A stretch of DNA of 64,000 nucleotides from Taxillus chinensis. Taxonomy: Eukaryota; Streptophyta; Magnoliopsida; Santalales; Loranthaceae. The stretch spans positions 10,536,842 to 10,600,841 of the forward strand of contig CM042084.1 in the NCBI GenBank assembly GCA_023512835.1, in the 5' to 3' direction. Below the pieces are notes generated by a model. That model was not told the DNA's origin, ran no database searches, and saw only the letters and a list, made by a program, of their open reading frames with translations. A program made the translations under genes and the position numbers. Below are positions 33,292-45,329 of this stretch, in pieces (positions within the stretch are counted from its first letter, which is position 1; every line of letters starts with the position of its first letter).

Positions 33292-36200
33292 TGAATGTTG
33301 GAGGTAATGTATTTGTAGAAAAGCTTGTTGGTAACAATTATAGTTACCGGAAGCTATGCATAGAGCCATGGAAGCTTATCTACAAGGGTAGGATTTATGG
33401 GATCTTATTTCTGGTGATGATGTTGTAATTCCAGAAGATAGTCCATAAAATGCATAGTTACGGAGGAAGTGGTATATTAAGTCTGGCGAAGCTTTATTTG
33501 CATTGCAGATCTCAATCATTGAGGAGTACATCTAGCATGTTCATATTTTACAAATACCAAAGGAAGTGTGGGAGACACTGGAAAGATTACTCAACCAAAA
33601 GAATACGATGAGGCTGTAGTTTTTGGAGAATGAGCTTGCTGAGATGACTCAAGGTACACTTTCAGTGGTAGAATATTTTTTGAAAATTAAAACCTTGTGT
33701 TATGAAATTTCGAAATTGGATATGGAGGAGCCTGTAAGTGATGTCCATCTACGTCGTTATCTTATTTGTGGATTACAAAAAGAGTTTATGCCTTTTATCT
33801 TCTCAATACAAGGATGGGCAAATCAACCATTTATTATTGAGCTAGAGAATTTACTCTCAAATCAGGAAGCCCTGGTGAAACAAATTGTCACGCCCCCAAA
33901 TTCCAGGGAATAGAGAATACACCGCGGGTGCTGTCTCAAATATGCAACCCTGTACAGTCATACATCAAGGGTAATCCTGTACTTTCCCATACATCATCAT
34001 GCATACAATAAGTCAAACAGTCATACAGATATCACATCACAGATAGTATGCAAATACGAGTCCACGGACCCATGTCCGGGATACAAGACACAATAATACA
34101 GAATACAACACTATATCATACATCAGAGTAGTGGGCACCTCCTCTTGGAAGAAAGTCCTCCACTAGTCTCGGGTCACACCTGAAAAAGGTAAACAACAAG
34201 TAGGGGTGAGCGACAAGCTCAGTAGGTGACCCCAAAACTCCACATCATGCAAACATACAAGTCTATACTATATGCTTAGTGTACTTATGCACCGTGTAGT
34301 GTGCACAATTATCAGGACTCAGCCTGCAAACAAACATCAAGACTCAGCCTGCCCACACAGGACAACTTGTCCACGATCCTCCATGGGATCCCAGCTCAGG
34401 GCACTTAGCCCTAGCTCCACGAGCTCAACGGCTCAACTCAGGCCTTAGCCTGTCCCCAGGCACAGTGCAATATGCCCGGCCACAGTCGCCACATAGGCCT
34501 GCCATCGGCGCATATACCTGCCCCAGACATAGTGGCTACATAGGCCTTAGCCTCACGGTGAGAACCCAAACAAGTCACGGAGTCCATGCCCCAATACCTC
34601 ACACCAACATACTAACATTAGTATGACATGTCATTCTCAATATTTCCTTTAGAACTGTAGCCAGTCTTCACAAGTAAATCCTCAATCCTTCATTTATGAA
34701 GGAAGTACCCATAGCAGCTATTTTCTTGAAATCAAAAGTCCCGGCATTGAGTTCCCATATCATAAATAAGATAATCTGATTTTTGGAGATTTTTCTGAGA
34801 TGTCTAACCCCACTTTCGAAAAAGTCATCACTACGAACTTTTGGGTTTTTTCGAGATTTTACACTAAAACCCAATTTTCACATTTTGAAAGAGTGAGAAT
34901 TAATTTTTCTAGTATTTTTCTTTGAATCCAAATGGGGGGTATTTCCTTATTTACATTGTAACTTAAGTATAATACTTTAAAGGTTTACAATGTAAATGGT
35001 TCAGTCCAGTCAACTGTATTTCGAATCTGCCAGTAAAACTTTATTTTTGAATCTGTATTTTCGAATCTCTTTTCGGACTGCTTTCGACCCTCGAACCTAC
35101 ACTCGAACTACCTTCGAAACGATACTCGAAAACTGCACATTCGACACTCAAAATTACACTACATTGAACCTACCTTCGAACTTTCGAAACTGCACATTCG
35201 AAATTTTCAATTTCCAGTCGATCTCATCGGTTGTTTTCTACCCAGTTCACAACAGTTACTGTTCATCATCGTTTTTCACCGGTTTCTCGTCTGGATTCAA
35301 CCCAGAAACCTCCGGACCTTTCGGAATCTCATAAAACTCATACCTAATAATATATATTAGGTTTTAAATCACGTCTTACACTCAAAATGCATTATGCACG
35401 CAAATAACAAGATTCAACCCAAAATTGGTTTTTTTCCACATCTTAGGGTTCATCCAAATTCCACGAATTTGAGGTTAATTCGCACGGTTTAGCTACTCTA
35501 GCAAGCAGAATCAACAAATGAGAGTGAGAATAATGAATCCCTACCTCGAATTTGGGCTATTTGAGTCCGGATCGTCCAAAAGCTCTTGGTTCTCCTCCAA
35601 CGTGCTTTCTCTCTCTCTCTCTCTCTTTCTCTCTTCGTGTCTCATGCACCACAAAAGCAAATTAAGGGTTTCTCCCCTCTTTTCTCTATTTATGCTTCAT
35701 TCATTTCTTAAAATACCAACTTTACCCTCACAAGGCCCAAACTCCAAATTGAACTCCGAATTGAGCCCAATTACTGTCAAAACGCTCGAAATGATGAGTA
35801 CAACACTATTCAGATATTTTCCAACCCAATTGACTGCTCAAATGCAAAGTCAACCAATAACTCCCAAAAAGTCAACAATCAGGCCACTCGGGGCCCCGAC
35901 CCGGAATTTGGGCCCAATTACAGTCAAAATGCTCACATTGACGAACACAATATTGTCCAGATATTTTTAAAAACAGAGAAAGACTATCTCTCAGCCCTAT
36001 CCAAATACAGGTCTTTACACAAATGGCCAGCAACAACAAGCAGTTTTTTTCTCAAGTAGAAAATGTTCTCTACACAAAAGAGAAAACGAAAACAAACAAT
36101 TTTCTATCAAAGCAATATTCAATGGACAACAAGCAGTCAAAACCTGGAGGGGAATTTAAACTTAATTTAAGAAATTGTTTTAGGTGTGGCAAGCCATGGC

Positions 36201-36370
36201 ATCTAAAGCGTGACTGTCGTGTAAAGATAATATGCAATCGGTGTGGAAAATCAGGCCATATTAAACAGAATTGTCGAGTAAAGCTCACTGCAGCAAATGC
36301 TGCACATGAAACTAGTGGGGTTAAAGAAATCAAGTGGGAGCAATGCTTATCTATTAAAGTTGTTAATTAA
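33292..36370 (+). pseudogene. Copia gag, broken and interrupted by a solo LTR
   Basis: The part before the solo LTR (33292-33885) has stops near 33447, 33534 and 33618 and reads ENELAEMTQGTLSVVEYF and DVHLRRYLICGL. After it, reading resumes in frame at 36020 (MASNNKQFFSQVE) with two zinc knuckles, CFRCGKPWHLKRDC and CNRCGKSGHIKQNC, at about 36177-36280. The frame ends at 36370. Confidence 0.85.
33886..36019 (-). mobile_element. Solo LTR of a Tekay-like family inside Copia gag
   Basis: Begins TGTCACGCCCCC and ends GGTCTTTACA (plus strand), with exact target duplication CAAAT (33881-33885 and 36020-36024). No internal region is present, so it arose by LTR-LTR recombination. It has a 13-bp inverted repeat at 34949-34961/34985-34997 and a TTCGAA-rich cassette at about 35010-35215. 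It is related to the solo LTR at 57139-59564. Confidence 0.95.
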
Positions 36371-37630
36371 TGCTTCTGTGAATTCTATTGTACAAAAACT
36401 CAACGTGGAAACAGATTCAAATGCTTCAATAGACTATAACAAAGATTGGATAATAGACTCAGGTTGCTCTCACCATGCAACAGGAAATATTTCTTTACTC
36501 TCTGATGTTCAACCACATTATGGAAAAAGAGTCATTGTTACTGCTGATAACTCACTACATCTCATAGTGAAAGAAGGAAATTTTAATGTCATAGAAGATG
36601 TTTCGAAAGCTAATGGTGTTTCTCTGAAAGATGTCTACCATGTTCTAGGCTTGAAGAAAAATCTTGCCTCAGTTTCTCAGATTGTTGACTCTGGGAGGTA
36701 TGTACTTTTTGACTCAGATGATGTGAAAATTGTTTCCAATATCAAAGAATCTCATTTTGATGTTTTATCTATTGGAAAAAGAAATAAGTCTCTCTATGTT
36801 TTGTCTGCAAGTGATGCATATGTGAAAAAGACAGGTCAGAATGCAAATGAAACTCTATGACATGGTCAATTAGGCCATATTGGTTATCAACTATTGCAGA
36901 AAATTTCTACAAAGAAGTTTCTTGATGGTGTTCCTTTTTTAGAGAAATTCATCAAGATGTGGTTTGCTCTGGCTGTCAATATAGAAAATCACATTGTCTT
37001 CCTTATCAAAATTTGAAGAATCGAGCTACTACTGCACTACAATTAGTACACTCAGGCCTGATAGGGCCAACTAGAATACCAGTTATAATGGTTTTCGGTA
37101 TGTCATGGTACCGGTGGATGATTTCTCTCGATTCACATGTGTTTTTCTTAAAACATAAAAATGATACTTTCTCCAAATTTATTCAATTCAAGGAGCAAGT
37201 AGAGAATGAATTTGGGCTGTAAATGAAGTGTCTACGCACTGATAATGGAGGTGAATTCATGCCTGATGAATTCTTTAAATTCTGCAAACAACATGACATT
37301 CAACGACAAATGACTTGTCCAGAAACTCCACAGCATAATGAAGTTGCTGAACACAAGCTAGCACACCTAACATCCATGTGTCTATCATGGGTGCATGCAA
37401 AGAATCTCCCAAGAGAGCTATGGGCAGCAACTATTGATTCAGCTTGCCATGTCATAAATCATTTACCCCCATGGCCAGGGATAGAATCATCCCCTTTTGA
37501 ACCATTATATCATCACAAACCTAATATGAGTTATTTTCGGGTCTTTGGCTCAATTTGTTATGCTCATGTTCCAAAACTCATCGGACAAAACTTGACCCAA
37601 GGCAAGGCGCTATTTTTTTGTTGGTTATGA
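36371..37630 (+). pseudogene. Copia protease and integrase, broken
   Basis: The protease motif is DSGCSHHATG (about 36455), followed by VYHVLGLKKNLASVSQ. The integrase zinc region is reduced (HGQLGHIGYQLLQK, then CSGCQYRKSH). The core has RTDNGGEF (37228) and the late motif CPETPQHNEVAEHK, where the family has QNGVAERK. A TGA at 36858, a shift near 36945 and a TAA at 37220 disrupt it. Confidence 0.85.
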
Positions 37631-39432
37631 CACTCACAGAAAAGGATGGAAATGTATGGATCCAAAAACAAAGAAAGTTGTTGTTTCTCGTGATGTGGTG
37701 TTTGATGAAGTTTCACCACAACAGTTTGATGCAGGTGAAAATAGTAACACAATTGATCTTTTCCATTTCTTTGATGATGATGGATTAAATGAACATGGAA
37801 CCAATATTACTCCTAGAGAGAATATTCAGCAAGATGAAAGTATAGGGATTGCTACTCGTCGATTTTCTAGACTTAGAAGATGACCTAATTATTTAACTGA
37901 TTATGAAGTTCGGTTAAATCACTACACTGTTGTGTCTTGCTTTTTTTATGGGAGATTCATGTGAAAATGAACTTAAGTCTTACAATGAGGCCAAAGGTGT
38001 TTCTAAATGGGAAGCAGCAATGCAAGAAGAAATATCTGCTCTAAACAAGAATGATACTTGGGAGCTTGTTATGAAGCCAAGAAATGTTGAGGTAGTCACA
38101 TGTAAATGGGTTTACAAGTTAAAAATGAAGCCTGATGGTACAATTGACAGGTATAAAGTTCGCCTTGTTGCTCGTGGTTTCTCTTAACAATATGGTTTAA
38201 ATTATGAGGAAACGTTCAACCCTATTTCTAAAATGGTTATAATCCAAACAATGATTTCATAAGCTACTTATAAAGGGTGGAAATTCTGGCAATTCGATGT
38301 GAAAAATGCTTTTCTATATGGGGAGTTAGATCGTGATATCTTTATGGAGCAGCCACAAGGTTTCATTTCCAAGGATTATCCATATTATGTGTGTCAACAT
38401 TAAAAGGCTGTGTATGGCCTCAAACAAGCTCCACGTGCATGGTTTGGTAAAATTGCTAAATATGTCACTTTTTTGTGGATTCAAATCTTCTAATACAGAA
38501 TCAAGGTTTATTTGTTAAAAAAATCAGCTGCTGCATGCACAATGATCCTTCTATATGTAGATGACATGATACATGATCCTTACTGGCGATGACAATGTTG
38601 AAATAACTCATTTACAAGATGCTTTGTCTCTATGGTTTGAAATGAAGAGTCTGGGAGAAGTTAGCGGTTTTCTAGGTCTGGAAGTTACCAAGTCAGATGG
38701 ATACTTTCTTTCTTAAAAGGGTTATACAGTAGGTTTGTTGAATCGTTTCTGTATTGGGGAGTCAAAAGAAATGACTACTCCTATGGAACCTCTCTTGATG
38801 TTATCTAAAGATGAAGGGAAATTATTGGATGATGCAACATTATTTAGACAGATTGTTGGTAGTTTACTCTATTTAACAATTACCAGGCCTAATATTTCAT
38901 ACTCTGTAGGAGTTATCTCTCAGTTTATGGACAAACCACATGAGAGTCGCTTAATTACAGCAAAAAGGATTCTTTGTTATGTAAAGGGCACTCTAACTTT
39001 GGGGTTACTGTATAAAGAAAATGTTTCATTTTCTTTGACTGGCTTTGTAGATGTAGACTGAGCTAGCAACATCGACGACAGGCAATCCACGATAGGATAC
39101 TATTTTAATATGGGTTCAGCAGTAATCTCCTGGTGCAGCAAAAAGCAAGCCACTGTCGCTCTCTCCAATTATAAAGCTGAATATATAGCAGCTCTTATGG
39201 CCACTTAAGAGTGTATTTGGCGTAGGAGACTAATTGAAGAATCCTTTTGTACCCTACAATATCCGAGTGCAATTAAACTTGCCGGTAATCTAGTGTTTCA
39301 TGCACGCACAAAACACATTGAGACACACTACCATTTTGTTTGAGAAAAAGTGCTAACACAAGACATTCAACTATAGAAAATACAAACATGTAACCAAGTT
39401 GCCGACATGTTTACTAAAGCACTTGGTATATG
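37631..39432 (+). pseudogene. Copia reverse transcriptase and RNase H, broken
   Basis: Reverse transcriptase motifs: WEAAMQEEISALNKNDTWEL, CKWVYKLKMKPDG, FDVKNAFLYGEL, YGLKQAPRAWF, and an intact YVDD at about 38556. RNase H: SLLYLTITRPNISYSVG, then the first catalytic segment altered to FVDVD-stop (39061), IGYYFNMGSAVISW, and the tail VADMFTKALG. Stops at 38185, 38260, 38401, 38714, 39061 and 39206 show long decay. Confidence 0.87.
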
Positions 39433-40029
39433 ATACGATGAATCAAATAAGATACACAGACAATTTTTCATTGACAGAAATGGACCTTGGAGGGGTACTA
39501 AGCAGGCATCAAAGTGCAATGGCATGCAAGAACTAGTCGAGGTTGCTCAACGGAGATAACGAGGTGTCAAAGTTAGATGAAGCTTCTGGCTGCTTCGCAG
39601 GCACCTCAGGTTCATGCCTCGCATAGCTTACAAAACGCCTTGCATGATCCTTTTTAAGAGAGGTGTTTTTACTATTCCAGCGTGAGATTGGATTGCCGAA
39701 TAGACATACACCCACGCATTCACACTTAAAGACTACAATAGCGTCAGATTGGATTGCCAAGTCTACCATACACACACACACACACACTCACACTTAAAGA
39801 TGCGCGAGGAAAAAATAGAGATTGAATCGAACAGTGTATCTCTAAATATGAAAATTTATTGTAATGACTATATTTTTAATCTCTATATTATAGAGTTTGA
39901 AGGACTTGCATGTTTTTTTTTTGAACTTAAATTTTTCTTTAATATACGTTTCGAATACCGGCATTCCTCCAAATGAGATCAGCGGGGATTGTAATATAAA
40001 TAGAGAGTGAAAATGAACCAAGAAAATAC
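39433..40029. other. Junction between the Copia right end and lipoxygenase copy B
   Basis: The minus strand has an 84-codon open frame (39533-39787) with no recognisable domain. A (CA)n tract lies at about 39768-39792. Near 39970-40000 the words GAGATCAGCGGGGA repeat a piece of copy B exon 7, a small duplication inside its intron. No Copia LTR is visible. Copy B exons 8 and 9 are missing here. Confidence 0.5.
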
Positions 40030-41913
40030 CTGCGGATGAGATCAGCGGGGAGGCCCTCCAAGTCAAATCGCCAATGGTCACGATAAGCGGCAACACTGAT
40101 CTCCATGGAGCAACGGCCAGCAGTGAAGCAAGATTCGATGATGCCATCAGCACTAATTAGGCTCTGGCGGGCCAGGGCGTTGATCTCAAGCGTGTATCTC
40201 ATGTGCGGGTCCAGGAGCTCATAGATGGGGTGCATCGTGCGCCGCCAATATGAATGGCTCCAAGCAAGCGTGAGTCCGCAGCCTACGTACGATGTTCGTA
40301 ATTAACGGTATCAACATATGTATGTGCTGATAGAATCCAGTGACGCGCTAATCATAGATTGATAAATTGATAGATATATTTGTGATTTGTATGATATCAT
40401 GAATGTAGGGTGTGTTTGTGATTTTCCTGTAGTATATATTGTCCATGTTTTACCTTCAAATTAAATTTGAGATTGAGTTACCAGTGATTAACGAGCTGGT
40501 GGACACCAGCATCGTTGGAGCAAACGTGGGCTTCGGCAAGCAGCCAGATCCAGTAGTTGGTGGCGTCGATAGGCGGTGTGACGACGCGTTTGGGCGCGCC
40601 CGGGGCGAGGCTAAGCTTGATAGCTATGGGCTTCAGTGTCCCAAAGTGGGTCAAGAAATAGATGGTCCGAGTTGCATACGCTTTGCGATCCGTTGAGTGC
40701 GTTTATGCGGTCCAGAAAGGGGAGGTAACTGTCATGGTAGTCCACAATGAACAGCTTCTTCTCCTCAATGCCTGTGTAGTTTGCAATAGCATCAGTAGAC
40801 ACACTCGGTCTGTGCGTCTGCATATCTATATAATCGGTTTTAAAGTCGTTCGAGCTAATATGCCAACAGGTAATCGGATCTTTATTTATGGTGCCCGGCT
40901 GATTCTAAAAAAGGGAAAATTGATGCGTTTTAAAACCGTGGTGCTACGTGGGTTACCTGTTGGACAGACAAGCCATGGAGATGGCCCACAATGTGTTCTT
41001 CCTTGAGGACTAATTCTGGGCAGCCATAAATTTCAAGGTCCAAGATGCTGACAGGGGGGAACGCTGTCATCCGCTGAATGCTCACGGGGTGGATCCCTGC
41101 AACTGCTTGCCGCGCAAACTCATCGTCTCTCAGCCATGCGTACTTGTCCTCTGTACAAAGAATATTTGGATAAACAAGTTCCCCAGTAATTAAAAACCTA
41201 TTTCACCAACCTATCTGTAGGGTTTTATAATTAATTTGAGAGTAAACTTAATGTGACAGTATATAACCAGGAGGGAAAATAATAAATTTATAAACTGATA
41301 TCGTTCACGGTTCGTGGCTATACAAAGAGCTAGTTGCACGTTACTGAAATGAAATGCATGCAATAATTGTATTTAATACAAACCGAAAACAAAATTGTTA
41401 TGTTCCAAGGTCTAATTAGCGGTGACTAATCAACTTATAATATAAAAATGAATTATTCTTTATCTGACCACATGTCATCCACCAATCTATCTATGTGGAG
41501 TTTTTTTTCTTTTTAAAAAAGGGTAAAGAAGAAGTTCCAATGAGTGGTTTCGGTATGGATGAGTGCATTACTTGAAACAATTTTTGGAGTGTCAAATCGA
41601 AGAAGCCTAGTGAGAGGGAGCTTCTTGTAGAGGGTGTCAATATCGGAGAACACCCTGAAATCGTGGTCGATGGTGGAGACGCTGGCCATCAGCCCAGGGA
41701 TGAGATTGTGAAGTACGGCCTTCAGCCTCCTTGCAGCCAAAGTGTCTACCTTTGACTCCTCAAGCTGTTCGTCCCTTAGCACATACACCGGCATTGCCTC
41801 CTCCGCCCTGCTCTCAGCCTTCATATCTGAATTAAAAACACGGCTTTCATTTGCTGGTCATTTTATTAAGCAATTCACATTTTAAGCTACAGCAGCTAGC
41901 ACATGCAATATGC

Positions 41914-42141
41914 TGTCAAATTGAAGATAAGATCTGTTTTATTGCTGTGCCGTAAACCAGCTTATATAGTACAAGGACGTACGTCTAAATATGGACGCGC
42001 CATAAATCATCAAGTTGTACAGCCTAATGATAATTTACGTACTAAAATAAGAAGATACACAATCTCCCTAGAAAAGGAAAATATACAGGTCTACAACCGT
42101 AATAATGACGGCTGAATAGGTGCCCAAATATGCGCCCAATA
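41914..42141 (-). repeat. 3' LTR of the minus-strand Copia
   Basis: 228 bp. In element sense it runs TATTGGGCGC to TTTGACA, so the first dinucleotide is TA, not TG, in both LTRs. Confidence 0.93.
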
Positions 42142-42148
42142 CCCCCCC

Positions 42149-43661
42149 TCAAGGTAGAGCATGAGGATCATAAATGCCCAGCTTGTGAAGTAGAAAATTA
42201 AACGAACGTTGACCAAGTGCTTTAGTGAAGAGATCGGCCAACTGCATGGAGGTGCGAAGATAAGTAGGCTGAATGGTGCGGCGTTGAATCTCATCACGAA
42301 CAAAATGACAATCGACCTCAATGTGTTTGGTGCGTTCGTGAAAGACAGGATTAGCGGCAATGTGTAAGGCCGCATGACTATCACAATACAAGCGGATGGG
42401 CGCTGGATGAGGAACTTCGAGGTCCCCTAGCAACCTGTTTTAACCACTTCAACTCACAAGTAGTGGTGGCAAGAGAACGGTACTCAGCTTCGGCGGAGGA
42501 AAGAGAAATAGTGTGTTGTTTCTTGGTTTTCCAGGAGATAGGTGATGTACCAAGCATAACAAAATAACCAGTAAGAAAGCGACGGGTGAGTGGACAACTA
42601 GCCCAATTGGAGTCACAGTAGCCTGTGAGACAAAGATCAGAGGTGGCACGAAGAAGAATCCCTTGTCCTGGCGCAGCTTTCAAATAGCGAACAACGTGCA
42701 AGGCTGCCTCCCAATGGTCTTCACGCGGTTGTTGCATGAACTGGGCCAAGAGATGGACTGAATATGACAATTCAGGTCGAGTGAAAGTAAGATAAATCAA
42801 CCAACCAATCAGGCGGCGATAGCGTTCGGGATCAGACAGCAGGACACCTTGGGCGAGAGCTAAATTATGATGAGGAACCAACGGAAAGGGTGCAGGTTTT
42901 GCCCCCAATAAACCAGCATCAGTGAGGATATCCATAGTGTATTTACGCTAGCATAAAAATATCCCGTCCGAATTGCGAGCAACCTCTAGGCCCAAAAAAT
43001 ATTTAAGGACACCAAGATCCTTCATGTGGAAACACGTACCAAGGTAACGCTTGAACTGATGAAGAGAAGTTGTATCGTTGCCAGAAATAATCAGGTCATC
43101 AACATACATGAGTTGATGGAGAGTAGTGCGTCCTCTGTTCAGTGTGAAGAGAGAATAGTCAAAACGTGATTGGATGAATCCGTACCGAGTGAGAGCACTA
43201 ACGAGTTTAGCGAACCAACAACGTGGCGCTTGACGGAGGCCATAAAGAGACTTGTGAAGTCGACAGACCTTGCCGGGCTGAGAGGAACGGAAGCCAGGAG
43301 GCATCTTTATATAGACTTCCTCAGCGAGATCACCATGCAAGAAAGCATTGTGAACATCCATTTGATGAATAACCCACTTGCGGGCGGCAGCTACAGCCAA
43401 GAAGCACCGAACAGTAACCATTTTGGCGACTAGCGCAAAGGTTTCGTGATAGTCGATGCCTTCAACTTGATGATTCCCAAAGATCACAAGGCGAGCTTTG
43501 TATCGTTCAACCGTGCCATCGGAATGGTACTTGATTTTATACACCCATTTGCTACCGAGAGCCTTTTTGCTAGGTGGTAGATCCATCACAGTCCACGTGC
43601 CATTAAGGTCGAGAGCATCAAGTTCTTTCCTCATCGCCTCTTGCCAATGAGGATGAAGCAC
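42149..43661 (-). pseudogene. Copia reverse transcriptase and RNase H, one TAG and one shift
   Basis: From 43661 the frame reads WQEAMRKELDALDLNGTW, GSKWVYKIKYHSDG, MDVHNAFLHGDL, YGLRQAPRCWF, and an intact YVDDLIISG. A TAG at about 42945 interrupts LC/RKYTMDIL. RNase H follows (TGYCDSNWASC, SWKTKKQHTISLSSAEAEYRS), then a shift near 42390 and the tail [34 protein letters not shown]. The catalytic residues look intact. Confidence 0.92.
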
Positions 43662-45108
43662 TGCCTCACGATAGGACTAAGGCTCGTGCCTAGCAGCAAC
43701 CGCAGCCAAGAAAGTGCGATGGTGTAATGAGAATTTATCACAATTCACATAATGAGCCAAAGGATAATTCGTACCCGTGTCACCAAAGGGGGAGGACGTG
43801 TCTGTGACGGGCTGGATCGTGTGAATCACGAAATCACGCAGCATGCTGGAGGGTATTTTAGTCCGGTGCCCACGTTCGAGCCGTTCTGTCTCTGTGGAGG
43901 GATCTGTCGAGGGAGCCCCAGTCTCTGCCGCTGTATCACCGGGAAGGGTTGCCCCAGCTGCCGCCGTTGGAGCCACCCTCGCCTCCTCGGGAGTCAAGGA
44001 CAGGGGAACGTCAGGGGTAGGCGCCCCAGTCACCTCCGCGGGATCCATAGGAGCCCCAGTCGCTGCCGTCGGATCTGCCGCAACCCCCCTGGAGACGGTG
44101 GGGGTCCATGTCTGGTTTCGTCAGGCGAAGACGCAAGAGGAGAGGTGGATGCGTCCGGTGCCCCGAGGTCAGCGTTGCACGAAGGGACTGGACGCGTGGA
44201 GCTGGCGCCAACGGGAGCTGGGTCGTGCAAAGGGAACTCTGTCTCTGAAAAAAGCACATCACGGGTAATAAAGAATTCTTGGGTTGTGAGATCATAAAGC
44301 AGCCATCCTCGTGTAGCATATGGATAGCCGACAAAAACAGACCGGTGGGATCGACTGGCAAATTTGTCCTTGTCGCGGTTTATATGTTTGCCATAGCATA
44401 AACAGCCAAACACACGCAAGTGTCCATAAGAGGGTGGTGCACCGAACAATATTTCATATGGGGATTTGTAACCCAATAGACGTGAGGGAGTGCGGTTAAT
44501 CAAGTAACCAGCAGTCAGAATGCATTCCCCCCAAAAAGCAATAGGAAGATTGGCCTGGAAACGAATGCACGGGCGACATTCAAAATATGGCGATGTTTGC
44601 GCTCCACCCGCCCATTTTGTTGAGGTGTGGCGCAACAAGAAGTCGGGTGCACAATTCCTTGTTCAAGGAAATAAGATGTCATGCACGTGAATTCTGTGCC
44701 ATTATCAGTGTGAATAATACGCACCCTTGTTTGAAATTGCCGCTCCACCATCGCAAGAAAATTGCGTAAGACACGACCAACCTCGGATTTTGTGTGCAAT
44801 AAATATATCCACACCGAACGGGAATAATCATCCACAATAGTGAGAAAGTAGGAAGCCCCAGAGAAAGTAACAGTTTTATAAGGGCCCCATAAATCGCAAT
44901 GAATCAAGGCAAATTTTTCTGTAGCATTATTCTCACTTAAACAAAATAATTCTCGAGTTTGTTTTGCTCGAACACAAACGTCACATACTTTATTTTCGGA
45001 CGCGGCCACAATAGGATGGCCAACAACACCAGACAAGCGACTTACTACTTGAGAAGATGGATGACCCAATCGTTGATGCCATAAATCAAATGATACTGTT
45101 GTAATCAA
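43662..45108 (-). pseudogene. Copia integrase and linker, frameshifted
   Basis: Integrase begins LWHQRLGHPSSQVVSRL with CDVCVRAKQTR completing the zinc site. The core is HCDLWGPYKT, HTDNGTEF and QQNGRVERKHRH (all three acidic residues present). A shift near 44560-44600 leads into ANLPIAFWGECILTAGYLIN and the GKR-like end. The Ala/Pro/Thr-rich linker to reverse transcriptase (43677-44048) is in another frame. Confidence 0.9.
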
Positions 45109-45329
45109 CGCACGTGCAGGGACTGGATGGAAGCTCTCAAGGTAGTATAGCCCATTCCGTTGCTCACCTACTTTAATTGCTGTCCTCGAAGTGCGGTCCT
45201 GGATAACACAAGAAGTAGCTGTAAATTGAATATGATAGGCCTTATCAGTCAGTAATTGGGCGACGATATCAAATTACAGTTCAATTGCGGAATGAAGAGC
45301 ACGCCATGCAAGTGGATGTTGTCATTCAA

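Larger units (their letters stand above)
32866..39432 (+). mobile_element. Copia element, decayed, without a recognisable 3' LTR
   Basis: 5' LTR at 32866-33235 (TGTTGGAAATT to TTGTTACA), then the primer site TGGTATCAAAGC at 33236. Gag, protease, integrase, reverse transcriptase and RNase H follow in Copia order up to ADMFTKALG at about 39430. No copy of the LTR follows, and copy A exon 6 sequence does not resume, so the right end is deleted together with lipoxygenase DNA. A solo LTR is inserted at 33886-36019. Confidence 0.88.

Noticed and set aside
43752..44297. Long plus-strand open frames of 141-181 codons
   Set aside because: They are antisense to the GC-rich Ala/Pro/Thr linker of the minus-strand Copia polyprotein.
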